Source: Actinomycetales bacterium
GTDB lineage: Bacteria; Actinomycetota; Actinomycetes; S36-B12
Assembly: GCA_018970025.1 (NCBI GenBank)
Contig: JAGWXF010000002.1
Coordinates: 1-64,000, forward strand
DNA: 64,000 nucleotides
Direction: 5' to 3'
Shown here: piece after piece, positions 16,053-24,318 of the stretch
How the letters are laid out: each line of letters starts with the position of its first letter
Numbering within the stretch: the stretch's first letter is position 1
The notes under the pieces: model-generated
Seen by the model: the letters and a program-made list of their open reading frames with translations, nothing else
The model's database searches: none
What the model was told of the DNA's origin: nothing
Translations under genes and position numbers: made by a program

Positions 16053-17419
16053 GCCGGCGGCGATTCGCCCGGCTCGAGGTCGTCGTCGCCGGGCTCACCC
16101 GGGAGTTCCGGCTGATCCGCCAAGCCCAGCTGATCCGCGAAGCTCAGCGGATCGGCAAGGTCGTCGGCATCGGGCATCAGGTCGGGGTGTTCCCACAGCC
16201 CATCGCGAGCCGACGCCCCGCCACGCACGCGCACGGCAGCGAACAGGGTGGCCGCCTCCCGGATGGCCTTGGGACGCAGCTCCAGGCCGATGAGACCGGC
16301 GAAGGTGCGCTCTGCCGGGCCTCCCGAGGCACGTCGCCGGCGAACGGTCTCGCGCAGTGCCTGGGCAGTGGCGAGGCGTTCGCCGATCGCCTCGGCGACG
16401 ACGTCCTCCACCCAGCCTTCGACCAGGGCCAGCAGTGTCTCCAGTCGGGCCAGGGCGGCACGCTGCTCATCGGTGTCCTCGGGCTGGAGCAGCCCGGACC
16501 CCACCAGGTGCTGCAGGGCCTGGGGATCGGACATGTCGATCTCGGCCACTGCCTGCTGCATGCGCTCGGCATCGACTCGGATCCCGCGGGCGTACGCCTC
16601 GATCGCTCCCGAGAGCCGTGCCCGGAGCCAGGGCACATGGGCGAAGAGCCGCTGATGTGCCGACTCGCGCAAGGCCAGGTAGAGCCGGATCTCGGTCTCG
16701 TCGATGCCGATGCCCTCGCCGAATCCGCGCACATTCGCGGGGATGAGCGCAACGGCCTCCGACTCCTGCAAGGGGATGCCGATGTCCCCGGCGCTGACGA
16801 CCTCGCGGGACAGGGCGGCAAGGCCCTGCCCGAGCTGCACGCTGAAGGCCGCCACGGCCAGCTGCTGCATCATGCCGAGCATCGGCTGGAGCATGGCCAT
16901 CATGTCCGGCGTGATGCCCTCGGGCAGCATCTCGCGAAGCCCCTCGGGCAATGCCTGCTGCAGCGCGTCTGCGGGCATGCCGCCGAGATCGCCGGCGGAC
17001 ACCGTCCCCATCATGGCGACCATCCGCTCGGCGACGGGCTCCACGTACCGCCGCCACATCGGCAGTGTTGCCTCGAGCCAGTCCGCTCGGCTCCATGCCA
17101 TGGCAGTCGCCGCACTCGCCGGGAAGGTGGTGGCCGCGTCCAGCCACAGGTCGGCGAGCCGGCAGGCATCGACGATCTCACCGCGGGCCTCCTCGGTCAC
17201 CGCCGACGTGAATCCAGCGGCCTCCCCGGCCAGGCCGGCGCGGGCGGTCTCACGGACCAGGGCCCAGTTCACCGGGCCGGCCGCGGTTGCGGTGCCCGCC
17301 TGCTGCAGGTACTGGCCGAGCTGCTGCAGTGCCGCTCCCAGGGCCGACATATCGAAAGGGCCCTGACCCGGCTGGCCCGGACCCGGCATCCCGAATCCGA
17401 ATGGGACGTCACCGCTCAT
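16049..17419 (-). CDS. DUF2342 zinc-metalloprotease-like protein
   Basis: This 456-residue protein belongs to the DUF2342 family (M. tuberculosis Rv3195 type), often annotated as a zinc-dependent metalloprotease or an F420-biosynthesis-associated hydrolase. The N terminus is Gly/Pro/Phe-rich (VPFGFGMPGPGQPGQGPFD). Mostly helical sequence follows, with DWLEATLPMWRRYVEPVAER. LALRESAHQRLFAHVPWL near residue 255 holds a R-E-x-x-H variant of the HExxH zinc motif. Acidic residues crowd the C terminus. ATG 17419 is chosen because the sequence before it lacks family resemblance. Translation is coupled to the downstream Nudix gene. Its molecular activity is unproven, and the altered zinc motif leaves catalysis open. 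Confidence 0.87.
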   Translation of the reverse strand: MSGDVPFGFGMPGPGQPGQGPFDMSALGAALQQLGQYLQQAGTATAAGPVNWALVRETARAGLAGEAAGFTSAVTEEARGEIVDACRLADLWLDAATTFPASAATAMAWSRADWLEATLPMWRRYVEPVAERMVAMMGTVSAGDLGGMPADALQQALPEGLREMLPEGITPDMMAMLQPMLGMMQQLAVAAFSVQLGQGLAALSREVVSAGDIGIPLQESEAVALIPANVRGFGEGIGIDETEIRLYLALRESAHQRLFAHVPWLRARLSGAIEAYARGIRVDAERMQQAVAEIDMSDPQALQHLVGSGLLQPEDTDEQRAALARLETLLALVEGWVEDVVAEAIGERLATAQALRETVRRRRASGGPAERTFAGLIGLELRPKAIREAATLFAAVRVRGGASARDGLWEHPDLMPDADDLADPLSFADQLGLADQPELPGEPGDDDLEPGESPPA

Positions 17420-17459
17420 GGCAGCACTGCTCTCATACGGCGACCGTAACCTGACATGG

Positions 17460-17486
17460 CTGTGGGCGGGGAGTCCCCGCCCACAG
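17460..17486. terminator. Strong hairpin: 12-bp perfect stem
   Basis: CTGTGGGCGGGG (17460-17471) and CCCCGCCCACAG (17475-17486) pair perfectly around a 3-nt loop. It lies downstream of the zinc-ribbon gene on the minus strand and upstream of the DUF2342 gene, so it most likely ends the zinc-ribbon transcript. Confidence 0.75.
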
Positions 17487-17568
17487 TTGCGCCTTGAGCG
17501 CAATCAACCTGGACCGGCCCGAAGGCTGGTCGACGACCCCGACGGTCGCCTCCGAAGCGCGCTGCTCC

Positions 17569-17724
17569 TCAGGCCTTGCCGAGAATGCGCGTCACCTTGG
17601 TGCCGCACACCGGGCAGACGCCCTTGGCGAAACGGCGGCCATTGGTCTCCTCGACATGGCCAGTGAACTCGCGCTTCTCCTTGCACTTCACGCAATATGC
17701 CTCGCCGGTGTAGCTCTCGGCCAT
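17569..17724 (-). CDS. Small zinc-ribbon protein (DUF5679 type)
   Basis: This 51-residue protein has two Cys pairs, AYCVKCKEKREFTG and VCPVCGTKVTRILGK, spaced as in a four-cysteine zinc ribbon, and ends in a basic tail. ATG 17724 is chosen because GGAGGG lies just upstream. Members of this family are conserved through the Actinobacteria and some are associated with chromatin or nucleoid fractions, but no function is established. It is monocistronic, with an AT-rich promoter region upstream and a strong hairpin downstream. Confidence 0.85.
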   Translation of the reverse strand: MAESYTGEAYCVKCKEKREFTGHVEETNGRRFAKGVCPVCGTKVTRILGKA

Positions 17725-17872
17725 CGGGCCCTCCTGTCGACTCGTCCAGGACCGCAGAACTCGCGGCCCGGTGGCGTCTACCACCTCGCCCGGCTGTTCG
17801 GGCTCCGCGCCACACTAAGGCACCTATCGAGGGCAACCGCCGAGGCGCGAGGGCACGATTCGGTCCTCGCTC

Positions 17873-17925
17873 GTAATAAATACCTTGAAAAGATTATAAA
17901 TGCCTCAAATAGGACAAATCGAATG
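17873..17925. promoter_or_regulatory. AT-rich divergent promoter region
   Basis: This stretch is far more AT-rich than the surrounding DNA. On the minus strand it contains a consensus -10 hexamer TATAAT (17898 to 17893), which would serve the zinc-ribbon gene. On the plus strand TTGAAA (17885-17890) could be a -35 element for the M20 peptidase gene that starts at 17976. I see no perfect -35 partner for the TATAAT. Confidence 0.55.
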
Positions 17926-17975
17926 ATGTCAGAGGCCACGCATCGCCTCCACCGTCCGCCCGGCAGAATCGGCCG

Positions 17976-19238
17976 ATGACCTCCCCCGCGATCGATGAGG
18001 ACCACCTCCGCGCGGCCTTACGAGACCTGCTGCAGATCCCCTCGGTCGGGGGGACGTCCGCCGAGGCCGACATCCAGTGGCACATTGCCGCCGCCTGGCA
18101 GGCCGAGGGGCTCACGGTCGACGCCTGGCCGATCGACCTCGACCGGGTGACCGCCCAGCCCGGCTTCCCCGGGATGGAGGTCGACCGGAGGCAGGCCGTC
18201 GGGGTCACTGCCACCCTCGCCGGTATCGGCGGCGGGCAGACGCTGCTGATCAACTGCCATACCGACGTCGTGCCCCCCGGGGATCTGCGCGCCTGGACCG
18301 GCGACCCCTTCATCGTCCGCGAGGTCGACCACTCCCAGGCGTTCATCGCCAGGGGGGCCTGCGACATGAAGGCCGGGGTAGTCGCGGCCTGGGCCGCGGT
18401 TCGCACCATCCGCGAGGCCGGGATCCGACTGCGCGGCGACGTCATCCTGGCGCCCGTCAGCGGCGAGGAGGACGGAGGCCTTGGCACCTACGCCCTGCTG
18501 GATCGACTGGCCGAGCTCGGCGTGCGCCCCGACCGGTGCGTCATCCCCGAGCCGACCGGCCTGGACATCGTGCCCGCGAACGCGGGAGCGCTGACCTTTC
18601 GCCTGGTCGTGCCAGGCAAGGCCACCCATGCCTCCCGCCGGACCGAGGGTGTCAGCGCGATCGAGTGCTTCATGCCGATCCTGCGAGCCCTGCAGGACCT
18701 CGAGGCACGCCGCAACCGCGACGTCGACCCCCTCATGCGCCGCTGGCCGCTGGCCTACCCGCTGTCGATCGGGACGATCCAGGCCGGCGACTGGGCCTCG
18801 ACCGTCCCCGACCGGCTGACGGCCGAGGGCCGGCTCGGCGTCGCCCTCGACGAGCCGGTCGCACAGGCGAGAGCCGATCTCGAGGCAGCGGTCGCGGACG
18901 CCTGCCGGGCGGATCCCTGGCTGCGCGATCACCCCGTGCAGGTTCAGTGGTGGGGCGGGCAGTTCGCCCCTGGACGGACCGACTCGGCCGATCCCCTCCT
19001 CGAAGACGTCGCAGCCGCGCACGCCCGCATCACCGGCCGGCCGCCCGCGGTGTACGGCGCCCCATATGGCTCGGACCTGCGCCTGATCCGGGGCCTCGGC
19101 GGCATCCCGACCATCCAGTACGGGCCTGGCGATGCCGCGACCGCGCACACGGCCGATGAGTTCGTCCGCATCGACGAGGTGCGTACCTGCGCTGAGGTCC
19201 TCGTGCAGGTCATCCTGCGCACCTGCCAGGAGGCGTAG
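17976..19238 (+). CDS. M20-family metallopeptidase (ArgE/DapE-like deacylase)
   Basis: This 420-residue zinc hydrolase removes an acyl or aminoacyl group from a small substrate. Metal ligands and catalytic residues are visible: His in LINCHTDVVPPGD with the catalytic Asp, the bridging Asp in GACDMKAGVVAAWA, the Glu pair in VSGEEDGGLGT, and an acidic ligand in VIPEPTGLDIV. A dimerisation domain follows with GKATHASRRTEGVSAIE, and the last His is in AATAHTADEFVRIDE. Length and layout fit acetylornithine deacetylase/succinyl-diaminopimelate desuccinylase relatives, but there is no biosynthetic neighbour to fix the substrate. It is divergent from the zinc-ribbon gene with an AT-rich promoter between them. 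Confidence 0.88.
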   Translation: MTSPAIDEDHLRAALRDLLQIPSVGGTSAEADIQWHIAAAWQAEGLTVDAWPIDLDRVTAQPGFPGMEVDRRQAVGVTATLAGIGGGQTLLINCHTDVVPPGDLRAWTGDPFIVREVDHSQAFIARGACDMKAGVVAAWAAVRTIREAGIRLRGDVILAPVSGEEDGGLGTYALLDRLAELGVRPDRCVIPEPTGLDIVPANAGALTFRLVVPGKATHASRRTEGVSAIECFMPILRALQDLEARRNRDVDPLMRRWPLAYPLSIGTIQAGDWASTVPDRLTAEGRLGVALDEPVAQARADLEAAVADACRADPWLRDHPVQVQWWGGQFAPGRTDSADPLLEDVAAAHARITGRPPAVYGAPYGSDLRLIRGLGGIPTIQYGPGDAATAHTADEFVRIDEVRTCAEVLVQVILRTCQEA

Positions 19239-19381
19239 AGCCACCGAACCGCCCGGCGGACTGCCGAGAACCCAGGACCCATATCCCAGGACGCCTGTGG
19301 ATCGCCAGGTGCCGTCCACAGGCATGTCCGCGCACCCTGCGACCATGCCAGCCAGCTCCCCGACGTCAGCGACCGCACGCG

Positions 19382-19436
19382 CACAGGCAGCAAGCCCACT
19401 CGCTCAGGCAGCAAGCCCACTCGCACAGGCAGCAGG
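19382..19436 (+). repeat. 21-bp tandem repeat (AQAASPL)
   Basis: Two full copies of a 21-bp unit (19382-19402 and 19403-19423, one mismatch) and a partial third end 4 bp before the chosen ATG of the next gene. The frame through it is open, so if translation starts further upstream (19324 or 19345) the repeat encodes AQAASPL repeats. Confidence 0.7.
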
Positions 19437-19440
19437 CGGC

Positions 19441-20382
19441 ATGCTCCGACCCCGCTATCGACCCCAGAGCCCGCTGCTGTGGCGTCCGGCCGGCCGCCTG
19501 CAGATCGGCGAGGGCAGCCACCACGTGATCCTGCCCGACGCGACGGCGGCGATGACCCGGTGGATCCTCAGCCTGGACGGCCTGCGGGATGTCGCCCAGA
19601 TCGAGCAGGATCTTCCGATCCCCATGTCGGACGCATGCCGGATCCTGCGCGCCTGCGTGCAGGCCGTGGCAGTCGAGGACGCCGCATCGATGCCCCACTC
19701 CTGGCGCTGGTGCGAGCGGCATGCGCGTGACGCGGCCCAGGGCGACTGGCTCGCCGCTGCGTCCACCTACGGCAGCACCGCACATGCAGACGAGGTCATC
19801 GACCGGCGAGCCCGCGTGCGATGGTGGATCCGAGGATCGGGCATCCTGGCCGAGCAGTCGCACCATGCCTTCGAGTCATCCGGGATGCTGCCCGCCCAGC
19901 ACGAGGCCGGCGCCACCCTGGTCGTCCTCGCCGACAGCCTGCACCCGGTGCACGTCGCAGACCCCCGGCTGCAGATCCCGCACCTGGCCCTGGGCATCTA
20001 TGGCGATCGCGCCATCATCGGGCCGCTCGTCGTGCCAGGCGTCACCAGCTGCCTGCGGTGCGCCTACCTGCACACGCGTGACGCGGATCCCTCCTGGCCG
20101 AGCCTGTCGGTCCAGCTGACCCGGTCGATCGAGCGCATGCCCATCCGGCCGATCGACCGGCTGCACGCATTCCTCACCAGCGCTCAGGCGGCACTGCTCG
20201 CCCGCGCCTGGGCAGACCACGGCGAAGACAGCCGGGCCGGTACGCCGAGCCGGGGCTGGCGGAACCGCGCCATCGAGATTCGACTGCCCGATGGCAGGCG
20301 CACCGACCATGAACGACCAGCGCATCCGCTGTGCGGATGCGCCTGGGCCCCTCGGACGAGCGCCCCGGCCCTGGCCGGGTGA
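19441..20382 (+). CDS. Orphan TOMM-cyclodehydratase/ThiF-like protein
   Basis: This 313-residue protein resembles actinobacterial proteins annotated as TOMM precursor leader peptide-binding or ThiF-like. It has an E1-like fold remnant, with a central Rossmann-type stretch (EAGATLVVLADSLHPVHVAD) but no ATP-binding GxGxxG. A CxxC in GVTSCLRCAYLHTRDADPSW and a CxC in HPLCGCAWAP near the C terminus would bind zinc. It is followed 10 bp later by the ABC1 kinase gene. No precursor peptide, YcaO or dehydrogenase gene is near, so a role in peptide heterocyclisation is doubtful. The start is uncertain: ATG 19324 or 19345 would add a low-complexity Ala/Pro/Ser stretch. Confidence 0.65.
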   Translation: MLRPRYRPQSPLLWRPAGRLQIGEGSHHVILPDATAAMTRWILSLDGLRDVAQIEQDLPIPMSDACRILRACVQAVAVEDAASMPHSWRWCERHARDAAQGDWLAAASTYGSTAHADEVIDRRARVRWWIRGSGILAEQSHHAFESSGMLPAQHEAGATLVVLADSLHPVHVADPRLQIPHLALGIYGDRAIIGPLVVPGVTSCLRCAYLHTRDADPSWPSLSVQLTRSIERMPIRPIDRLHAFLTSAQAALLARAWADHGEDSRAGTPSRGWRNRAIEIRLPDGRRTDHERPAHPLCGCAWAPRTSAPALAG

Positions 20383-20392
20383 GAATGTCTGC

Positions 20393-21715
20393 ATGGTCGA
20401 CATCCCGCGCAATGCCCTCACCCGCGGGGTCCGCATGGTCACCCTGCCCGCCTCGTATGCCGGTCGCACTGCCGTCGGCCTCGGCAAGCGCGTGGGCGGG
20501 AAATCCGCCGAGGCGGTGTCTGCCGAGATCCAGCAGCGCACCGCCGAGCAGATGTTCAAGGTGCTCGGGGAGCTCAAAGGCGGGGCGATGAAGCTCGGCC
20601 AGGCCATGAGCATCTTCGAGGCGGCGCTGCCTGAGGAGTTCGCCGGCCCCTACCGGGCGACCTTGACCAAGCTGCAGGATGCGGCGCCGCCCATGCCGGC
20701 CGACCGGATCCACCGAATCCTCGCCGATGAGCTCGGGGCCGACTGGCGCGAGCGCTTCGCGGCCTTCGACGACACCCCGGCCGCCGCAGCCTCTATCGGC
20801 CAGGTGCACAAGGCGACCTGGCATGACGGCCGGGTCGTCGCGGTCAAGGTGCAGTACCCGGGTGCCGACAAGGCGCTCATCGCCGACCTGAACCAGATGG
20901 CGCGGATGGGCAAGCTGTTCGCGTCCTGGATCCCGGGGATGGAGATCAAGCCGCTGATCGAGGAGCTGCGCGATCGAGCCATCGAGGAGCTGGACTACCT
21001 CCGGGAGTCCAGCAGCCAGCGCACCTTCGCGGCAGCCTTTGAGGCCGACCCCGAGGTGGTCGTGCCGCATGTGCTGGCAGCCGCGCCTCACGTCCTGGTC
21101 TCCGAGTGGGTGGACGGCACGCCCCTGTCGGCGATCATCGCCAACGGCACCCAGGCCGAGCGCGACCATGCGGGCACCCAGTACATCCGCTTCCTGCTCT
21201 CCGGGCCGGCCCGGGCCGGGCTGCTCCATGCGGATCCGCACCCCGGCAACTTCCGCATCACCCCCGATGGCCGCCTGTGCGTGCTCGACTTCGGCGCGGT
21301 CGCCGAGCTGCCTGATGGGCTCCCCGAGGTGATGGGCTCGCTCCTGCGCATTGCCCTGAGCGGGGACGCCCAGACCGTGATCGATGGCCTGCGCGCAGAG
21401 GGGTTCATCCGTCCGCACATCGAGGTCGACCCCAGCCAGCTGCTGGGCTACCTCGACCCGTTCGTGGAGCCCGCCCGCCATGACGAGTTCGCCTTCACCC
21501 GGGCCTGGCTCCGTGGCCAGTTCAACCGCATCAACGACATCCGCGACCCGGACTTCGTCGTCGGGATGAAGCTGAACCTGCCCCCGTCCTACGCCCTGAT
21601 CCATCGGGTCTGGCTCGGTGGCATCGGCGTGCTGTGCCAGCTGCAGGCAACGGTGCCGATGCGCGCCGAGCTCGAGCGCTGGGTGCCGGGCTTCACTCCG
21701 CGCGCAGTGGCGTAG
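20393..21715 (+). CDS. ABC1/UbiB-family atypical protein kinase
   Basis: This 440-residue protein has the UbiB signatures in order: KxGQ in MKLGQAMSIFE near residue 65, the Ala-rich nucleotide loop in AAAASIGQVHKATW near 130, VVAVKVQYPGADKA with the ion-pair Lys, then LLHADPHPGNFRI and VLDFGAVAEL in the catalytic and metal-binding loops near 280-300. UbiB proteins act as ATPases needed for isoprenoid quinone synthesis in other bacteria; the role in Actinobacteria, which use menaquinone, is less clear. In Mycobacterium the homologue Rv3197 lies beside whiB7 and uvrD2; here uvrD2 is adjacent and no whiB gene is present. Confidence 0.92.
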   Translation: MVDIPRNALTRGVRMVTLPASYAGRTAVGLGKRVGGKSAEAVSAEIQQRTAEQMFKVLGELKGGAMKLGQAMSIFEAALPEEFAGPYRATLTKLQDAAPPMPADRIHRILADELGADWRERFAAFDDTPAAAASIGQVHKATWHDGRVVAVKVQYPGADKALIADLNQMARMGKLFASWIPGMEIKPLIEELRDRAIEELDYLRESSSQRTFAAAFEADPEVVVPHVLAAAPHVLVSEWVDGTPLSAIIANGTQAERDHAGTQYIRFLLSGPARAGLLHADPHPGNFRITPDGRLCVLDFGAVAELPDGLPEVMGSLLRIALSGDAQTVIDGLRAEGFIRPHIEVDPSQLLGYLDPFVEPARHDEFAFTRAWLRGQFNRINDIRDPDFVVGMKLNLPPSYALIHRVWLGGIGVLCQLQATVPMRAELERWVPGFTPRAVA

Positions 21716-21727
21716 TCCTGTCCCAGA

Positions 21728-21743
21728 CCGCCTCAGCAGGCGG
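21728..21743. terminator. Hairpin between convergent ABC1 and uvrD2
   Basis: CCGCCT (21728-21733) and AGGCGG (21738-21743) pair around CAGC in the 45-bp gap between two convergent genes, which suggests a shared terminator. There is no T-run. Confidence 0.5.
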
Positions 21744-21760
21744 GCATAGCCCTCGCCGAA

Positions 21761-23962
21761 TCAGGAAGCTGACGCTGCCTGCACCAGCGCGAGCAGCGCA
21801 GCCCCATGCTGCTGGAGCTTGGCCGGGCCGATCCCGGGGATCTCCAGCAGCTGCTCAGGCGTCGATGGACGAAGCTCGGCGACCGCCAGCAGCGTGGCAT
21901 CGGTGCAGATCACGTAGGCGGGCACCCCGAGCTCGCGGGCCTGCTCGAGCCGCCATGCCTTGATCCGCTCGACCAGGGCCTCATCGATGCTCGCCGGGCA
22001 GGTTCGACACCGCCCTGCGGTTCGCTCAGGTGCCGTCACCAGGCCCTTGCCGCAGATCCGGCACCTGGCCGGGCCCCGCCGGCCCCTGGCCGCCCCATCA
22101 CGCGCGACACCAGCGGCTCGTCGGCTCCCTGCGCCGGACGAGCCGTAGATCACCCGGCCGCTCGAGGCATCGGACGAGGCGCGTCGCCCCTGCGAAGGGC
22201 TGATCTGCTGCAGGAATCGGCTCAGGGTGCGGCTCGCACGCCCGCCTGGCTGACGGGCCCTGGCCCATGACAGGTACAGGGCATCGCGTGCCCGGGTGAT
22301 CCCCACGTACGCCAGGCGCCGCTCCTGCTGGACCTGCTCCTCGGACTGGGCGTAGTGGATCGGCAGCAGGCCCTCACTGCACCCGGCAATGAAGACCACC
22401 GGCCACTCCAGGCCCTTGGCTGCGTGCAGCGAGGCCAGGGTGACGGCATCGGCCTCAGGGGCATGCTGGGCCTGGGCACGGCGATCCAGCTCAGCGACGA
22501 AGGCAGGCACGTCCATGTCGGCGTGCTCGTCGGCCAGGGCCACGAGGGCGGTCAGCGACTCCCACCGATCCCGGGCCGCCCCCCCGCCACCGGGCGGCGC
22601 GGACGTCCAGCCCATCCCGGACAGCACCGCCCGCAGCTCGTCTGGAATCCGGCCGGTGGCCTCGCCTGCGCGAGCTGCGCCGCGCAGCAGGGCGCTTGCC
22701 TGCTTGATCTCAGCTCGCTCGAAGTAGCGCTCGCCCCCGCGCATCACGATCGGGATGCCGCGATCCGCCAGGGCAGCCTCGAGCTCCGCCGACTGGGAGT
22801 TGACCCGGAAGAGCACGGCGATGTCGCGCGGCCTGGTACCAGCGGAGATCAGCCCGCTGAGCCGCTCCGCGATCGCGGTGGCCTCCTCGACGTCGTCATC
22901 GAAGGCCATGATCGTCGGGCTGGGCCCAGTCGTGCGAAGCGCGCGCAGGCGCAGGGAACCCGGCTGCGGAGACTGATCGATCACTGCATTGGCCAGGTCG
23001 ACGATCGGCCCACTGCAGCGGTAGCAGTTCACCAGGCGAACCTGCGTGGCATCAGGAAAGCGCTCCATGAAGCCAGTGAGGTAGTCCGAGCTCGCGCCGG
23101 TGAAGGAGTAGATCGTCTGGCTGACGTCGCCGACCACGCACAGGTCGTCGCGCTCGCCGAGCCACAGGCTGAGCAGCTCATGCTGGATGTGGTTGACGTC
23201 CTGGTACTCATCGACGGTGAACCAGCGGTATGCCGCCTGGACCTCGCTGGCGATGCCGGGCCGGCTGCGCAGGATCTCGGCGAGATTGAGCAGGACGTCC
23301 TCGAAGTCGATGAGCTGCTGCCGATCCTTGGCGTCCTCATACGCCTGGTAGACCCGCACGACGGTCTCGACATCGGCGGACCACTGGCGCATCACCCGGG
23401 CATCGAGGACATCCGCCGGATCGAAGCCATTGGCCTTCGCCCATTCGATGTCGGCGGCCAGGTCGCGGATGAGGACGCCATCGGCTCGCAGGCCCACAGC
23501 CCCGCAGGCCTCTGCCACGATCCGGGCCTTGCTCGGCAGCACCTGCGGGAGATCCCGGCCGCCGACCCGTGGCAGGAAGTAGCGCAGCTGGCGAAGTGCC
23601 GCTGAGTGGAAGGTTCGCGTGGCCACCCCCTCGACGCCAAGGCCGAGCAGCCGGCTGCGCATCTCGCCTGCGGCGCGCGTGGTGAAGGTCAGGGCCATGG
23701 TCCGGCTCGGCTCATGGACTCCGCTGCGAACGGCATAGGCGATCCGATGGGTGATCGCGCGCGTCTTGCCGGTGCCTGCCCCCGCGAGGACCACGACCGG
23801 GCCGTGCACGCTGGTCGCCACCGCGGCCTGCTCGTCGTCCAGGCCGAGCAGCACGGCGGCCGCGTCGTCCGGCACTCTCTTGGCAACGGCCGAGACCTCC
23901 GGCAGCTCGGCAGGCGACGTCGCTGGGCCAGCAGCCCTGCGATCCTCCGCGCGCCGGCCCAT
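21761..23962 (-). CDS. uvrD2: ATP-dependent DNA helicase UvrD2 (HRDC domain)
   Basis: This superfamily-1 3'-to-5' helicase has 733 residues. Walker A is VVLAGAGTGKTRAITHR near residue 60, motif II is YRWFTVDEYQDVNHIQHE, motif III is DLCVVGDVSQTIYSFTGA, and motif VI is RRLAYVGITRARDALYLSW. A tetracysteine cluster (CRICGKGLV and CRTCPASIDE) and a C-terminal HRDC domain (YVICTDATLLAVAELRPST, ending EIPGIGPAKLQQHG) define UvrD2 rather than UvrD1/PcrA. ATG 23962 is preferred over a TTG at 23989. The order ABC1-uvrD2-mycoredoxin-nudC matches the mycobacterial locus. In Mycobacterium the ATPase of UvrD2 is essential. Confidence 0.94.
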   Translation of the reverse strand: MGRRAEDRRAAGPATSPAELPEVSAVAKRVPDDAAAVLLGLDDEQAAVATSVHGPVVVLAGAGTGKTRAITHRIAYAVRSGVHEPSRTMALTFTTRAAGEMRSRLLGLGVEGVATRTFHSAALRQLRYFLPRVGGRDLPQVLPSKARIVAEACGAVGLRADGVLIRDLAADIEWAKANGFDPADVLDARVMRQWSADVETVVRVYQAYEDAKDRQQLIDFEDVLLNLAEILRSRPGIASEVQAAYRWFTVDEYQDVNHIQHELLSLWLGERDDLCVVGDVSQTIYSFTGASSDYLTGFMERFPDATQVRLVNCYRCSGPIVDLANAVIDQSPQPGSLRLRALRTTGPSPTIMAFDDDVEEATAIAERLSGLISAGTRPRDIAVLFRVNSQSAELEAALADRGIPIVMRGGERYFERAEIKQASALLRGAARAGEATGRIPDELRAVLSGMGWTSAPPGGGGAARDRWESLTALVALADEHADMDVPAFVAELDRRAQAQHAPEADAVTLASLHAAKGLEWPVVFIAGCSEGLLPIHYAQSEEQVQQERRLAYVGITRARDALYLSWARARQPGGRASRTLSRFLQQISPSQGRRASSDASSGRVIYGSSGAGSRRAAGVARDGAARGRRGPARCRICGKGLVTAPERTAGRCRTCPASIDEALVERIKAWRLEQARELGVPAYVICTDATLLAVAELRPSTPEQLLEIPGIGPAKLQQHGAALLALVQAASAS

Positions 23963-23998
23963 GGCCTGCACGCTAGCGTGGTGGTCCAACAGTCACGC

Positions 23999-24026
23999 AA
24001 CGGCGATCGCCTGGGCGATCGCCGTT
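23999..24026. promoter_or_regulatory. 13-bp perfect inverted repeat between uvrD2 and mrx1
   Basis: AACGGCGATCGCC and GGCGATCGCCGTT are exact complements separated by TG. Each arm contains the self-complementary GGCGATCGCC. It lies between divergently transcribed genes, 31 bp before the mycoredoxin ATG, so an operator acting on both is more likely than a terminator. Confidence 0.6.
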
Positions 24027-24057
24027 CCGGGACCGTCGCAGTGAAGGGGCGTTCGCG

Positions 24058-24291
24058 ATGAAGATGTACACGACGGTGTGGTGCGGCTACTGCCAGCGGC
24101 TGAAGGCCCAGCTCGGCCGTGAGCAGATCGCATTCGAGGAGATCGACATCGAGGCCGACCCGGAGGCTGCCGCATTCGTCGAGTCCGTCAACGGCGGCAA
24201 TCAGACCGTGCCCACGGTGCTCTTCGACGACGGCACCGCGATGACGAACCCGTCGATCGGCCAGGTCAAGGAGAAGCTCGGCGTCGCCTAG
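24058..24291 (+). CDS. mrx1: Mycoredoxin 1 (glutaredoxin-like)
   Basis: This 77-residue thioredoxin-fold protein has the active site TVWCGYCQRLKAQLG at residues 8-13, followed by EIDIEADPEAAAF and the cis-Pro segment QTVPTVLFDDG. Mycoredoxins reduce mixed disulfides between proteins and mycothiol, the actinobacterial low-molecular-weight thiol, so this gene suggests a mycothiol-based redox system. AAGGGG lies 9 nt before the ATG. The position between uvrD2 and nudC is the same as Rv3198A in M. tuberculosis. A large perfect inverted repeat upstream may be its operator. Confidence 0.93.
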   Translation: MKMYTTVWCGYCQRLKAQLGREQIAFEEIDIEADPEAAAFVESVNGGNQTVPTVLFDDGTAMTNPSIGQVKEKLGVA

Positions 24292-24318
24292 CTCGGCTCC
24301 GGCCCGGCCACGACGGCA

